DNA of 64,000 nucleotides, from NCBI RefSeq assembly GCF_000244895.1, contig NZ_CM001441.1:434001-498000 (forward strand). Direction: 5' to 3'. Positions 55,740 to 64,000 of this stretch are shown one piece after another. The notes beneath the pieces were generated by a model. It made no database searches, was not told where the DNA came from, and worked only from the letters and a program-made list of their open reading frames with translations. The translations under genes and the position numbers were made by a program. Source of the DNA: Desulfosporosinus youngiae DSM 17734. GTDB lineage: Bacteria > Bacillota > Desulfitobacteriia > Desulfitobacteriales > Desulfitobacteriaceae. Every line of letters starts with the position of its first letter. Position 1 is the stretch's first letter.

Positions 55740-56339
55740 TTGGAAAAAGCTCGGTATCAGGAAATTGCCATTGATATTGCTCACGCTATCATGATGGGAG
55801 AGTATCACGAGGGGGTTAAAATTCATGGTCGTTCGACGTTAGCAGGGCGGTATAATGTTTCTCCGGAAACTATTCGCCGGGCCATTGCAGTTCTGCAGAA
55901 TGTCGGTGTGGTTGTAGTAAGTCAGGGCGTAGGTATTACCGTAACCTCAAAGGCTATGGCCGAGAAATTTGTTAAATCCTTTGATCAAAAAGGAGAAATT
56001 CAGGTCTTCGTTGAAGATCTGAAAAAGCTCATGGATCAAAGGCGCGAAACGGATTTAAAGATTGAGAGCCATCTTAATAAATTCCTTGGTTATACTGAGC
56101 GCTTGATGTCCCGATGGATGGATGTGGGGGAGATTGAAATAGGAAAAACCTCTCCTGCTATTGGCAAGACGTTGAGGGAGTTAAAAGTTCGTGAGCGCAC
56201 AGGAACAACGATTGTTGCAGTGGTTAGAGACGGTTTTGAACAGTTTTCTCCGGACGCAAGCCTGGTCCTGCGCGGGGAAGATGTCCTCCTGGTGGCCGGC
56301 TCTGCGGAGGGCCAAGAGAAGTTAAGGTCTATTCTGTGA
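55740..56339 (+). CDS. BusR-like regulator: GntR-type HTH plus RCK_C (TrkA-C) domain
   Basis: About 199 residues. The N-terminal winged helix (YQEIAIDIAHAIMMGEYHEGVKIHGRSTLAGRYNVSPETIRRAI) is of the GntR type. The central coiled coil precedes a C-terminal RCK_C domain (IGKTSPAIGKTLRELKVRERTGTTIVAVVRDG). This is the layout of BusR, the c-di-AMP-binding repressor of osmolyte uptake. TTG 55740 follows AGGGG. Divergent from eam. The window contains no osmolyte transporter, so its target may be eam or a distant locus. Confidence 0.8.
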   Translation: MEKARYQEIAIDIAHAIMMGEYHEGVKIHGRSTLAGRYNVSPETIRRAIAVLQNVGVVVVSQGVGITVTSKAMAEKFVKSFDQKGEIQVFVEDLKKLMDQRRETDLKIESHLNKFLGYTERLMSRWMDVGEIEIGKTSPAIGKTLRELKVRERTGTTIVAVVRDGFEQFSPDASLVLRGEDVLLVAGSAEGQEKLRSIL

Positions 56340-56358
56340 TTTAGATGGGGTAAGCAAA

Positions 56359-56715
56359 ATGTATCCTGGGATTGATATTATTGAAATAGAACGAGTGGAG
56401 CAGGCCTTCAAACGTCAGCCTAAATTATTTGAGCGTCTTTTCACGATACGGGAACGGGAAGCTCTGATTGGCAAGGGTATCCAAAGTTATGCAGCACGGT
56501 TCGCCGCTAAAGAGGCCGTTCTAAAAACCTTGGGGGTAGGTTTACAGGGGTTAGCCTGGCATGATATAGAAATCCTAAGTAATCCAAAGGGTGAGCCGCT
56601 TGTTTATCTTAGCTCCAGAGCTATGGAACAAGTCCAGGCCAGAGGCGGATCTCATGTTCGAGTAAGTTTATCCCACAATCGGACTCAAGCGATGGCCTTT
56701 GCAATTTTAAGTTGA
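56359..56715 (+). CDS. acpS: Holo-[acyl-carrier-protein] synthase
   Basis: 118 residues, standard length. Motifs YPGIDIIEIERVEQA and AARFAAKEAVLKTLGVGL bind Mg2+ and CoA. It transfers phosphopantetheine to ACP. ATG 56359. First of an acpS-nnr-alr run (19-bp and 20-bp gaps), a common Firmicute order. Confidence 0.95.
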   Translation: MYPGIDIIEIERVEQAFKRQPKLFERLFTIREREALIGKGIQSYAARFAAKEAVLKTLGVGLQGLAWHDIEILSNPKGEPLVYLSSRAMEQVQARGGSHVRVSLSHNRTQAMAFAILS

Positions 56716-56743
56716 ATTTTGTGGATAAATCGAGGTGGGGAAA

Positions 56744-58315
56744 ATGCGTGTGGTCAACGCAGAACAGATGCGGCAGATTGAAGAAAAAGCCATTCATGAT
56801 TATGGTATTCCCAGTTTGCTCCTTATGGAAAATGCAGCCTGGGCAGTTGTCGAAGAAATCCGGCGTTGTCTCCCCAAGATAGGGAAGGAAGGGTTAAGCG
56901 GCCGTAAAGCAGTAATCCTGGTTGGAAAAGGAAATAACGGCGGAGATGGCCTGGCTGTTGCCCGGCATTTAGTATTTCAAGGGATGGATGTTACGGTCTT
57001 AGTATTTGCTCCCCTTGAGGAGTTAAAAGGTGACGCAGCTTTAAATTTACGGCTGTTTCAAGGAACTATGGGTAAATTGTTTGTCATTAAAGGGGAAAAA
57101 CAACGGCGTTTAACCCGTCTGGCCTTAGCTCAGGCAGACGTTGTTGTCGATGCACTTTTTGGAATAGGGATGCGGGGTGCTTTGCCGGGTTTGGTTGAAG
57201 AGTATGTAGATGAAGTCAACCGTACTCCGGGCTGGGTGGTGGCCATTGATATACCTAGTGGTGTTGAGGCGAATACCGGGAAAGTTTACCGAACCGCCGT
57301 TTGCGCTCAGACAACAGTAACTTTCGGTCTTCCTAAATGGGGTCTTTTTCTTGGTGAAGGACCGGAATATTGCGGACGGGTCGTCGTGGACCCGATTTCG
57401 ATTCCGGAATCTTACTTAATGGATGAAGGAATTTCCACGTTTGTATTAATGGATGATGATGTGCGCGGGCTGCTTCCTGTTCGTCATCTTAAAGGGCATA
57501 AGGGAACCCATGGCAAAGGAATTCTTGTGGCAGGATCTAAAGGGATGAGCGGGGCAGCAGCATTGGCGGGCCGGGGAGCATTGCGAAGCGGGATTGGACT
57601 TTTACAAATTGTTACTCCTGAGGGGATCGCTGAAGGGGTTGATAAAAGCGTCATTGAGGCGACTGTTTGGTCCGCTCCAGGAGAGGATAGCCTGAATGAA
57701 GAAGCTTGGCCTGTGATTTTAAGGCAAGCTGAGAAGGCTCAAGCGGTTGCCGTGGGTCCGGGCTTATCCCAGAATTCACAATTCAGGGCTGTCTTAGCAG
57801 AGATACTAAAAAATCTCAGCTGCCCGGTGGTTTTGGATGCGGATGCCCTGAATTTAGCAGGATCGGAACCAAGTTTGCTAAGCTTAAGAAATGGCCGGGG
57901 TCCGCTCATTCTTACTCCCCATCCGGGTGAAATGGCCCGGCTTTGTCAATGCAGTGTCGAGACTATCGAAGGTAATCGGTTGGACATGGCTGTGGCAAAA
58001 GCAGTGGAGTGGGAAGCAGTGGTTGTTTTAAAGGGCGCGGTAACCATTATTGCGTCACCGGACGGCCGGGCCTTTTTTAACCCAACCGGAAATCCCGGAC
58101 TGGGTACAGGGGGAACAGGGGATGTTCTTACGGGAAGTATTCTTGCTTGGCTGGCTCAAGGAGTCCCGCCCCTTGAAGCGGCGTGTTTAGGTGTATACCT
58201 GCATGGGAAAGCTGCGGATGAGTTGGCGGCTGAGTTTGGGTGGTCCGGATTTACGGCTGCAGAAGTCGCCGATCAGCTGCCTAAGGTTCGGCGTACCATA
58301 GAAGTAAGAGGTTAG
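56744..58315 (+). CDS. nnr: Bifunctional NAD(P)H-hydrate repair enzyme
   Basis: About 523 residues. The N-terminal half is the YjeF_N epimerase (VVNAEQMRQIEEKAIHDYGI, KGNNGGDGLAVARHL). The C-terminal half is the ADP/ATP-dependent dehydratase (KGTHGKGILVAGSKGMSGAA, DADALNLAG, NPGLGTGGTGDVLTG). It restores damaged NADH/NADPH hydrates. ATG 56744 follows GAGGTGGGG; the frame from 56735 starts inside the ribosome binding site. Confidence 0.95.
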   Translation: MRVVNAEQMRQIEEKAIHDYGIPSLLLMENAAWAVVEEIRRCLPKIGKEGLSGRKAVILVGKGNNGGDGLAVARHLVFQGMDVTVLVFAPLEELKGDAALNLRLFQGTMGKLFVIKGEKQRRLTRLALAQADVVVDALFGIGMRGALPGLVEEYVDEVNRTPGWVVAIDIPSGVEANTGKVYRTAVCAQTTVTFGLPKWGLFLGEGPEYCGRVVVDPISIPESYLMDEGISTFVLMDDDVRGLLPVRHLKGHKGTHGKGILVAGSKGMSGAAALAGRGALRSGIGLLQIVTPEGIAEGVDKSVIEATVWSAPGEDSLNEEAWPVILRQAEKAQAVAVGPGLSQNSQFRAVLAEILKNLSCPVVLDADALNLAGSEPSLLSLRNGRGPLILTPHPGEMARLCQCSVETIEGNRLDMAVAKAVEWEAVVVLKGAVTIIASPDGRAFFNPTGNPGLGTGGTGDVLTGSILAWLAQGVPPLEAACLGVYLHGKAADELAAEFGWSGFTAAEVADQLPKVRRTIEVRG

Positions 58316-58335
58316 AGATAAAGGAGGGGGAGACT

Positions 58336-59457
58336 ATGGGGATGAGACAGGTTTGGGCTGAAGTAAATCTTCAAACCCTAAGAGAGAATTTCTTCAAGCA
58401 TCAGACTTATACCCAAAGCGAAATAATGCCGATCGTTAAAGCCGATGCTTACGGTCATGGGGTGATTCCAGTGGTAAGAACCCTCATTGCCTGTGGTGCT
58501 CAGCGCTTTGGTGTTGCTCTCTTGCAGGAAGCTCTGGAAATTAAAGCAGTATTTCCTGAGGTTACAGTCATGGTTATTGGGGCTACCGGGACGGAAGATT
58601 CCGATACCTTAGTTAATGAAGAAATTATTCCCGCGGTTTTCCAATTAGCTCAGGCTCAGGCGCTCTCCGAGACGGCTGTGAGACTCAACCGGACAGCAAA
58701 AATTCATATAAAAGTGGATACAGGGATGGGACGAATCGGATATCGTGAAACTGACATTTCCGAAATTCTCCGAATTTCCCAGTTGCCAAATCTGTATATT
58801 GAAGGTATTTTTACACACTTCGCCACGGCGGACCAGAGAGATCTGGCCTTTGCCCGAAAGCAGCTGAAGTGTTTTGAAGATATCTACGAAAAGCTGAAGA
58901 TGATGGGGCTGACTATTCCGATTCGCCATGTGGCTAACAGTGCTGCGATCCTCCAATTTCCGGAATCTCATTTTGAGCTGGTTCGTCTGGGAATCAGTCT
59001 CTATGGACTTACTCCGTCTTCCCAAGTTGGCGGGAATGTGGGTTTAGAGCCGGTTATGTCCTGGAAAGCGAAAGTGTCCCATGTGAAAACGATCGGTACA
59101 GGGGAAACCGTAAGTTATGGACGGACGTTTCAAGCGGCCTACCCTACCCAAGTCGCCACTGTTCCGGTGGGTTATGCGGATGGACTGCGCAGAATTCTGT
59201 CCAATCAGGGTGAAATGCTGATCCGCGGAAGACGTTCGACGATCATCGGCCGGATCTGTATGGACCAGACCATGCTTGAAGTGACCAAGATCCCCGGAGT
59301 AAAGGTTGGGGATGTTGTAACCATTTTGGGAAAAGATGGAGGGGAACGGTTGACGGCGAGTGAAATGGCTGATTGGCTGGGAACCATTAACTATGAAGTG
59401 GTTTGTGGGATTTCCAATAGAGTTCCTCGTGTCTATATTGAGGCCAAGGAGGCATAA
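58336..59457 (+). CDS. alr: Alanine racemase
   Basis: 373 residues. The PLP lysine is in PIVKADAYGHG, the catalytic tyrosine in the C-terminal domain (SYGRTFQA), with RLGISLYGLTP and RRSTIIGRICMDQTMLEV. It makes D-alanine for peptidoglycan. AAAGGAGGGGGAG precedes the ATG. Third of the acpS-nnr-alr group; full length. Confidence 0.95.
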   Translation: MGMRQVWAEVNLQTLRENFFKHQTYTQSEIMPIVKADAYGHGVIPVVRTLIACGAQRFGVALLQEALEIKAVFPEVTVMVIGATGTEDSDTLVNEEIIPAVFQLAQAQALSETAVRLNRTAKIHIKVDTGMGRIGYRETDISEILRISQLPNLYIEGIFTHFATADQRDLAFARKQLKCFEDIYEKLKMMGLTIPIRHVANSAAILQFPESHFELVRLGISLYGLTPSSQVGGNVGLEPVMSWKAKVSHVKTIGTGETVSYGRTFQAAYPTQVATVPVGYADGLRRILSNQGEMLIRGRRSTIIGRICMDQTMLEVTKIPGVKVGDVVTILGKDGGERLTASEMADWLGTINYEVVCGISNRVPRVYIEAKEA

Positions 59458-59499
59458 AACCCCCGGCTGCCACATAAATAGTGGCAAGGGGGGAGTGCC

Positions 59500-59757
59500 A
59501 TGGCTATGTTTGATCTGACCACTTGGATAAGTTATGCTTTTTTTATACTGTGCTTGGTGCTTGGTTGGGGTGCTGCCGGAGCCCTTGATTATGAGGGTAT
59601 TCTGCATCGTTCCACATCCCGTTGGGGACGTTTGCTGCTCCGAATAGGTGTTACGCTGGTATTAGCCGAGGGATTTCGTCTTTTCTTAAGTTTTGTGATT
59701 GGGCCAATCCTTGATTTGGTGGTTAATAAAAGCATTAATGGCTTCAAGGCGTTTTGA
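59500..59757 (+). CDS. Small membrane protein, 85 residues
   Basis: Two predicted helices (about 8-30 and 44-72) separated by a loop (DYEGILHRSTSRWGRL). Family not recognised. GGGGGGAG precedes the ATG. A hairpin (TGCCAC/GTGGCA) lies between alr and this gene, so co-transcription is uncertain. A terminator follows. Confidence 0.65.
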   Translation: MAMFDLTTWISYAFFILCLVLGWGAAGALDYEGILHRSTSRWGRLLLRIGVTLVLAEGFRLFLSFVIGPILDLVVNKSINGFKAF

Positions 59758-59775
59758 TAGACTATAAATCAAATA

Positions 59776-59816
59776 GAAAAAGCCTTTACGGGTAGTTTGT
59801 CTCGTAAAGGCTTTTC
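59776..59816. terminator. Terminator after the small membrane protein gene
   Basis: AAAAGCCTTTACG pairs perfectly with CGTAAAGGCTTTT, with T residues on both strands. Confidence 0.9.
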
Positions 59817-59945
59817 TGATTTGATGATAAGTTTTCTTCGGTTTCCGGAGGGTTTTTATTAAGATAAGTTTGTTTTATAGGATTTTTGGTTGATAATACA
59901 TATAAGAATGCTACAATGGATGAGACAACGATTAAAGGAGTAAAT

Positions 59946-61352
59946 ATGAAGCGAACATGGCGTTTTTGGCTAGCCTTATGGGTGAGTAAGATAATAACTG
60001 TGGGGCTGTTAGTGACCGGGAAAAAAGGGACGACCTTACCGGGAAAGATTGCTCAGTGGATTGATCCCCAGATCATGCGCCGCTTGAGCAGGGCTTATAA
60101 TGAAGGAATTATTATGGTCACCGGGACTAATGGGAAGACGACAACCGCAAATTTACTGGCAAGTATTTTACGTCAAGCCGGGAAAAACTTTGCCTTTAAT
60201 CAGGCCGGGGCGAATCTGGTGACTGGAATTACAGGAGCCTTGATTCAGAATACGGGCTGGAACGGTTTAGCGCGGGCGAGGTTAGCTTTGCTGGAAGTGG
60301 ATGAAGCGACAGTTCCCAAGTTTTGCGAACAAGTATCTCCCGGTTTAGCCATTGTCACTAATTTTTTTCGTGATCAGCTTGACCGGTATGGAGAATTAGA
60401 TACAACCGTTCGGATGGTTAAAGAATCCCTTCCGCCGGAAACCGTCCTCGTGTTAAATGCGGATGATCCTTTGGTTGCTCAATTCGGCACCAATCATATG
60501 CAAACCATTTATTATGGGGTCGAGCGTACTCCGGACAGCCGGGAGGAGAGTCAGGAAACACGGGAAGCCAGATTTTGCCCTGAATGTGGTACGGCTCTGG
60601 ATTATTCCTTGTTTCATTATGGTCAATTGGGGATTTTCAAGTGTCCGGGGTGTGGGTTTCATCGCCCTGAGCCTAAACTATTGGCGACAGATGTCCGGCC
60701 CAGCGAAGGATTGCTTCTGTTTCAGGTTGACGGGGGTCCCTTTAGCATAGCTCTGCAAGGATACTATAATCTGTATAATGCCCTGGCAGCTTTCACAGCA
60801 GCCCGCGCCCTGGATGTGAATGAAGAGGTCATTGGCAAAGGACTCCGGATGTTTATCCCCCAAGCCGGCCGCATGGAACGTTTTCGTTTGCGGGAAGGGG
60901 AAATTACCTTAACCTTAGTCAAAAATCCCACAGGGTTTAATCAAGTCATTCAGACCATGATTGGCCTTGATAAGCCCTTAGGAATTTTAATCGGAATTAA
61001 TGATCTGGCCGCGGATGGAAGGGACATCTCCTGGCTTTGGGATGTAAATTTTGAACGATTAGGGGCCTGTGAGGCCCAAATACAGAAAGTGGTTTGCACA
61101 GGTTTGCGGGCAGAGGACATGGCTTTAAGGCTTAAGTATGCCGGAGTTCCGGTTGAGAAGCTTGTTTTAGAGCATAGTTTGGCCGGGGCTGTTGATCGTT
61201 TGCAAGCCAATAAGGCAGAGGATGAGGTTTGGTTTATGTTGCCGACTTATACTTTACTTTTCCCGTTTCGAGAGATCCTGGAAGACCGGCAAAGGAGTGC
61301 GGGGTTGTCAACTAGGGCAGCAAGGGATCGTGGAGAGGAGGCAAGGGCATGA
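59946..61352 (+). CDS. murT: Lipid II isoglutaminyl synthase subunit MurT
   Basis: About 468 residues. The Mur-ligase P-loop VTGTNGKTTTANLLAS sits near residue 60. A zinc knuckle (CPECGTAL ... CPGCGFHRPEP) and the C-terminal DUF1727 domain distinguish MurT from other Mur ligases. With GatD it amidates the D-glutamate of lipid II. ATG 59946 follows AAAGGAG; the frame from 59886 is not used. Overlaps gatD (ATGA). Confidence 0.95.
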   Translation: MKRTWRFWLALWVSKIITVGLLVTGKKGTTLPGKIAQWIDPQIMRRLSRAYNEGIIMVTGTNGKTTTANLLASILRQAGKNFAFNQAGANLVTGITGALIQNTGWNGLARARLALLEVDEATVPKFCEQVSPGLAIVTNFFRDQLDRYGELDTTVRMVKESLPPETVLVLNADDPLVAQFGTNHMQTIYYGVERTPDSREESQETREARFCPECGTALDYSLFHYGQLGIFKCPGCGFHRPEPKLLATDVRPSEGLLLFQVDGGPFSIALQGYYNLYNALAAFTAARALDVNEEVIGKGLRMFIPQAGRMERFRLREGEITLTLVKNPTGFNQVIQTMIGLDKPLGILIGINDLAADGRDISWLWDVNFERLGACEAQIQKVVCTGLRAEDMALRLKYAGVPVEKLVLEHSLAGAVDRLQANKAEDEVWFMLPTYTLLFPFREILEDRQRSAGLSTRAARDRGEEARA

Positions 61353-62101
61353 AACTGACTATTTGCCATTTGTATCCGGATTTACTCGACCTTTATGGAG
61401 ATAGAGGCAATATTATAGCCCTGGCAGCCCGCTGCCGGTGGCGGGGAATTGAACCGGTGATTAAACAAGCCTCCTTGGGTGAAGACTTGGATTTTATGGG
61501 TATGGATATTCTATTTATCGGCGGTGGTTCTGACCGGGAGCAAGGTCTGCTGGTTCAGGATCTGATGCGCCGGGAAAATGAACTTAGGACGGCCATTGAG
61601 AATGGGCTTGTCGTGCTTTTGATTTGCGGCGGTTATCAAATGTTAGGGAAATATTATCAAATGGCTAATGGAGAAAGAATTAATGGGTTAGGAATTTTAG
61701 ATGTTTGGACGATTGCCGGAGTTGAGCGTCTGATTGGCAATGTGGTTGTGCAGCTTGATGAGAGATTATCAGGTATTGATTCCAGTAAGTTCAAGACATT
61801 GGTTGGTTTTGAGAATCATTCGGGCCAAACTCATTTGGGTGAAGGGGTCAGCCCTTTGGGTAACGTCTTATTCGGTCATGGCAACAATGGCGGGGACGGC
61901 GGAGAAGGGGTGCGTTATCTTAACGTCTTCGGAACCTATTTGCACGGACCGCTGCTGCCTAAGAATCCGCATTTTGCCGATTTATTATTAGAATTAGCTA
62001 TGCAACGACGCGGCGCAGATACTTGTTTGCTGAAACTTGACGATCACTTGGAAGAAGCAGCCCATAAGGCCATGGTCAAACGATTATTAAAGCAAGCCTA
62101 A
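61349..62101 (+). CDS. gatD: Lipid II isoglutaminyl synthase glutaminase subunit GatD
   Basis: 250 residues. A CobB/CobQ-like glutamine amidotransferase with the nucleophile in LLICGGYQMLGKYYQ and the His of the triad in TYLHGPLLPKNPHFAD. It supplies ammonia to MurT. Overlaps murT, so translation is coupled. A palindromic hairpin (ATCAGTATATCA/TGATATACTGAT, 62132-62159) follows. Confidence 0.94.
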   Translation: MKLTICHLYPDLLDLYGDRGNIIALAARCRWRGIEPVIKQASLGEDLDFMGMDILFIGGGSDREQGLLVQDLMRRENELRTAIENGLVVLLICGGYQMLGKYYQMANGERINGLGILDVWTIAGVERLIGNVVVQLDERLSGIDSSKFKTLVGFENHSGQTHLGEGVSPLGNVLFGHGNNGGDGGEGVRYLNVFGTYLHGPLLPKNPHFADLLLELAMQRRGADTCLLKLDDHLEEAAHKAMVKRLLKQA

Positions 62102-62131
62102 AATCTAGGCGATAATTATGCTGGAATAAAA

Positions 62132-62159
62132 ATCAGTATATCATGAGTGATATACTGAT
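62132..62159 (+). terminator. Hairpin after gatD
   Basis: A perfect 12-bp stem and 4-base loop, without a T run. It is probably an end-of-transcript hairpin. Confidence 0.55.
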
Positions 62160-62281
62160 ATACTATCATTAATGAAGGATGCTTTCATTGAATTTGTCGT
62201 CACAATAACTTCTTGCCATAATTTACATGATGAAATGACCTTGTTTTCAGGGGGTTTAGGTTTATTTACCTATTGAATTCG

Positions 62282-62311
62282 TTGACACTTTTTTGGATTA
62301 CTGTCTATAAT
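62282..62311 (+). promoter_or_regulatory. Promoter of mazEF
   Basis: TTGACA (62282-62287), 18 bp, TATAAT (62306-62311), about 40 bp before the mazE start. Confidence 0.75.
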
Positions 62312-62349
62312 AGAGTATAGCTTTAGCTAAATGACTTGGGGGTGCTAAT

Positions 62350-62628
62350 GTGGCAGAAAGTAAGCGAATTATGATTAGTTTGCCTGAAAGTTTGCTTGCG
62401 GAGGTAGATGGGATCGTTACAGTTGAAAAGCGTAATCGCAGCGAATTTATTCGAGAAGCATTGAATAGCATCCTTCACGAGCGCCGGAAAAAAGGAATCC
62501 ATGAGCAGATGCGTAAGGGATACCTGGAGATGGCGCAACTGAATTTATCCATAGCCAGGGAGTTGTTTTCAACGGAACAAGAGGTATTAGAGTATTATGA
62601 AGAAACGATGGTGGCATATCAGAGATGA
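62350..62628 (+). CDS. mazE: MazE-type (EndoAI) ribbon-helix-helix antitoxin
   Basis: 92 residues. The ribbon-helix-helix [21 protein letters not shown], then [11 protein letters not shown], is typical of EndoAI/NdoAI. It binds its own promoter and neutralises the downstream toxin. GTG start after GGGGGTG. Overlaps the toxin gene by 4 bp. Downstream of alr in the same order as in many Bacilli. Confidence 0.9.
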   Translation: MAESKRIMISLPESLLAEVDGIVTVEKRNRSEFIREALNSILHERRKKGIHEQMRKGYLEMAQLNLSIARELFSTEQEVLEYYEETMVAYQR

Positions 62629-62975
62629 TGATAAAACGCGGGGAAATCTATTATGCAGAGCTTAACCCCGTCGTCGGCTCAGAACAGGGAGGGACTCGTC
62701 CCGTCCTCGTCATTCAAAACGACATAGGGAATCAGTTTAGCCCGACGACGATTATTGCCGCGATCACTTCACAGATTGCGAAGGCGAAATTACCGACTCA
62801 TGTAGAAGTAAGAGCCAAACGAAGCGGGTTGGAACGGGATTCAGTCATCCTTACGGAGCAGATTCGGACGATTGATAAAAGTCGGCTTAAGGAAAAAGTA
62901 GCTGTTTTGGATGAAGAAGTCATGTTGAGGGTGGATCAAGCCATCGAAATCAGCCTAGGGCTTGCGGATATCTAA
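62625..62975 (+). CDS. mazF: MazF/NdoA endoribonuclease toxin
   Basis: 116 residues. [46 protein letters not shown] is close to Bacillus NdoA, and the active-site Arg/Thr are retained. It cleaves mRNA at short sequences; toxicity is held by the preceding antitoxin. ATG 62625 or 62628 after the overlap. Confidence 0.94.
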   Translation: MMIKRGEIYYAELNPVVGSEQGGTRPVLVIQNDIGNQFSPTTIIAAITSQIAKAKLPTHVEVRAKRSGLERDSVILTEQIRTIDKSRLKEKVAVLDEEVMLRVDQAIEISLGLADI

Positions 62976-63078
62976 TTTACTATATAGTTTCGGAGAGGCA
63001 GCGTAGCGGAAGAGGATAGCCGACGCTGTTTTTTTGTACTATCTGAAAGTATAAACTTGCGTTATATACTGCAAGAAG

Positions 63079-63107
63079 GTTTAACCCGTGCGAAGACAGT
63101 GTCTTCG
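63079..63107. repeat. Isolated copy of the palindrome unit
   Basis: TTAACCCGTGCGAAGAC followed by AGTGTCTTCG. It matches part of module M1 in repeat copy B (from 4351) and the palindromes in copies C and D, here without the rest of the repeat. Confidence 0.75.
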
Positions 63108-63158
63108 TCTAAGCATAAGGGCAACCAACGGTTCGCCTCAATCGAGAGCATGCGTTTA

Positions 63159-63185
63159 AGGCTCGGCGAAGCCGGGTTTTCTTTA
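63159..63185 (+). terminator. Terminator downstream of mazEF
   Basis: GGCTCGGCGAAGCCGGGTTTTCTTT: a short GC stem followed by a T-rich tail. Confidence 0.6.
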
Positions 63186-63192
63186 TTTGGTC

Positions 63193-63346
63193 AAAAAAGA
63201 GAGAGACAACGATTGTAGTCTCTCTCTTTTACGGATTCATCTGCACACACGCCCGCTAACGATCAACGTTTACAAACGTGAGTTCCATAGCAGATGATGT
63301 CTCCGATTTGGTGTCGCGCCAATGCGCGATCTCAATGTCAGCTCGC
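63193..63346 (-). ncRNA. Candidate small RNA (or riboswitch-like leader)
   Basis: Minus strand has a -35 TTGACA (63375-63380), 17 bp and -10 TACACT (63352-63357), then about 150 bp of structured sequence without open frame. It includes CGCGC-ATTG-GCGCG, a long TCATCTGC/GCAGATGA stem and ACGTT-TGTA-AACGT, and ends in a 13-bp stem (AAAAGAGAGAGAC and complement, 63195-63230) followed by TTTTTT. No gene follows on that strand, so an independent RNA is likely. A plus-strand leader for the ABC gene cannot be excluded. I recognise no Rfam family. Confidence 0.45.
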
Positions 63347-63517
63347 CATTTAGTGTAGAACAAGTTCAGGATTTTGTCAACCCTCGCTAATCTATAGGGT
63401 ATTTTTTATTATCAAAATAGAGGAATTTTTCAGAAAAGAGAGAATAAATAATACATAACTGGCAGACTCTAGGGAATATTTTTGGGAGAAAACAGAAGTT
63501 ATGGAAGGAGAAGCCGC

Positions 63518-64000
63518 TTGATTCAATTAGAAGGGGTAAATAAACATTTTGGTCATTTGCATGTCTTGAAAGATATTAATCTAACGGTTAAGTCAGGAGA
63601 AAAATTGGTAGTCATTGGCCCTAGTGGATCAGGCAAGAGTACATTAATTCGGTGTATGAATCTTTTAGAAAAGCCGAGTTCCGGAAAGGTAACAGTGGAT
63701 GGGGTAGAAATTACTGCTCATAAAGCATCAGTCGCTAAAGTTCGTCAATCCGTTGCTATGGTCTTCCAACAATTTAACCTCTATCCCCATAAAACGGTAC
63801 TGGAAAATTTAACACTTGCACCTACGCTGATTAAAGGAGTATCTCAGGCGGAAGCCGCGAAAGATGGTATGGCTTTTCTGGAACGTGTAGGATTAAAAGA
63901 AAAAGCGGAAGTCTATCCGTCGCAGCTCTCCGGTGGGCAGCAACAACGTGTGGCCATTGCCCGGGCCTTGGCAATGCGCCCCAAAATCATGCTCTTTGAT
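63518..64000 (+). CDS. Amino acid ABC transporter ATPase (GlnQ-like), partial
   Basis: 161 codons up to the window edge; the gene continues beyond it. Walker A is GPSGSGKST, the Q loop VFQQFNLYPHKTVLEN, the signature LSGGQQQRVAIARAL; Walker B begins at IMLFD. It is the polar amino acid transporter type (GlnQ/GltL group). TTG 63518 lies 7 bp from GGAAGGAG. The permease and binding protein would be downstream. Confidence 0.9.
   Translation, partial: MIQLEGVNKHFGHLHVLKDINLTVKSGEKLVVIGPSGSGKSTLIRCMNLLEKPSSGKVTVDGVEITAHKASVAKVRQSVAMVFQQFNLYPHKTVLENLTLAPTLIKGVSQAEAAKDGMAFLERVGLKEKAEVYPSQLSGGQQQRVAIARALAMRPKIMLFD

Noticed and set aside
63193-63410. T-box or lysine riboswitch for the ABC transporter
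   Set aside because: No T-box sequence (AGGGTGGTACCGCG-like) or lysine-switch consensus on either strand.

Overview
The window looks like a chromosomal segment of an anaerobic, spore-forming, Gram-positive bacterium of the Desulfosporosinus/Desulfitobacterium type (Peptococcaceae). The reasons are a Ni-dependent CO dehydrogenase with formate-tetrahydrofolate ligase, corrinoid methyl-transfer genes with DUF1638 proteins, class III ribonucleotide reductase, strong AGGAGG ribosome binding sites, Firmicute riboswitches and MurT/GatD. This is inference from gene content; no rRNA, tRNA or CRISPR array was seen.

Layout. 1-7.6 kb: two DUF1638 proteins, a chemoreceptor with a cytoplasmic glycine-betaine-binding-like domain, and a B12-binding corrinoid protein with a PocR/AraC regulator, suggesting methylated-compound metabolism. 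7.8-11.7 kb: cooS and fhs (Wood-Ljungdahl). 11.7-15.5 kb: metY-metA behind a SAM riboswitch, and a LysR regulator. 15.5-23.2 kb: small housekeeping genes, a decayed DUF3102 locus, tandem universal stress proteins, a NiaP-like transporter and RidA. 23.4-25.5 kb: an IS1634-type insertion sequence between 52-bp direct repeats. 25.5-27.8 kb: AmmeMemoRadiSam pair. 27.8-32 kb: two near-identical nhaB genes, each behind a GEMM-type (c-di-GMP class I) riboswitch.

32-50 kb is a metal-homeostasis region: Mn catalase, TrmO with a His-rich tail, two CooT nickel proteins, Zur and a ZnuABC-like transporter, nrdDG behind a cobalamin riboswitch, a DtxR-type regulator, feoA-feoB-Cys-rich peptide, and cbiMQO. 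A recurring leader motif (core ACCATGGAGGT plus a terminator-like 3' arm) precedes both cooT genes, a DUF3842 gene and cbiM. It is a candidate metal-responsive RNA element.

50-64 kb: Amj-like flippase, a tautomerase, an Ogt fusion, and a radical SAM aminomutase whose residues indicate glutamate 2,3-aminomutase. That gene lies behind a c-di-AMP riboswitch and next to a divergent BusR-like regulator, a coherent osmolyte module. Then acpS-nnr-alr, murT-gatD, mazEF, a candidate small RNA, and the start of an amino-acid ABC transporter gene.

A composite intergenic repeat of 0.4-0.8 kb occurs four times (about 60, 4205, 19793 and 44830). In every case where both neighbours are visible it sits between convergent genes. 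Its conserved core can fold as RNA.
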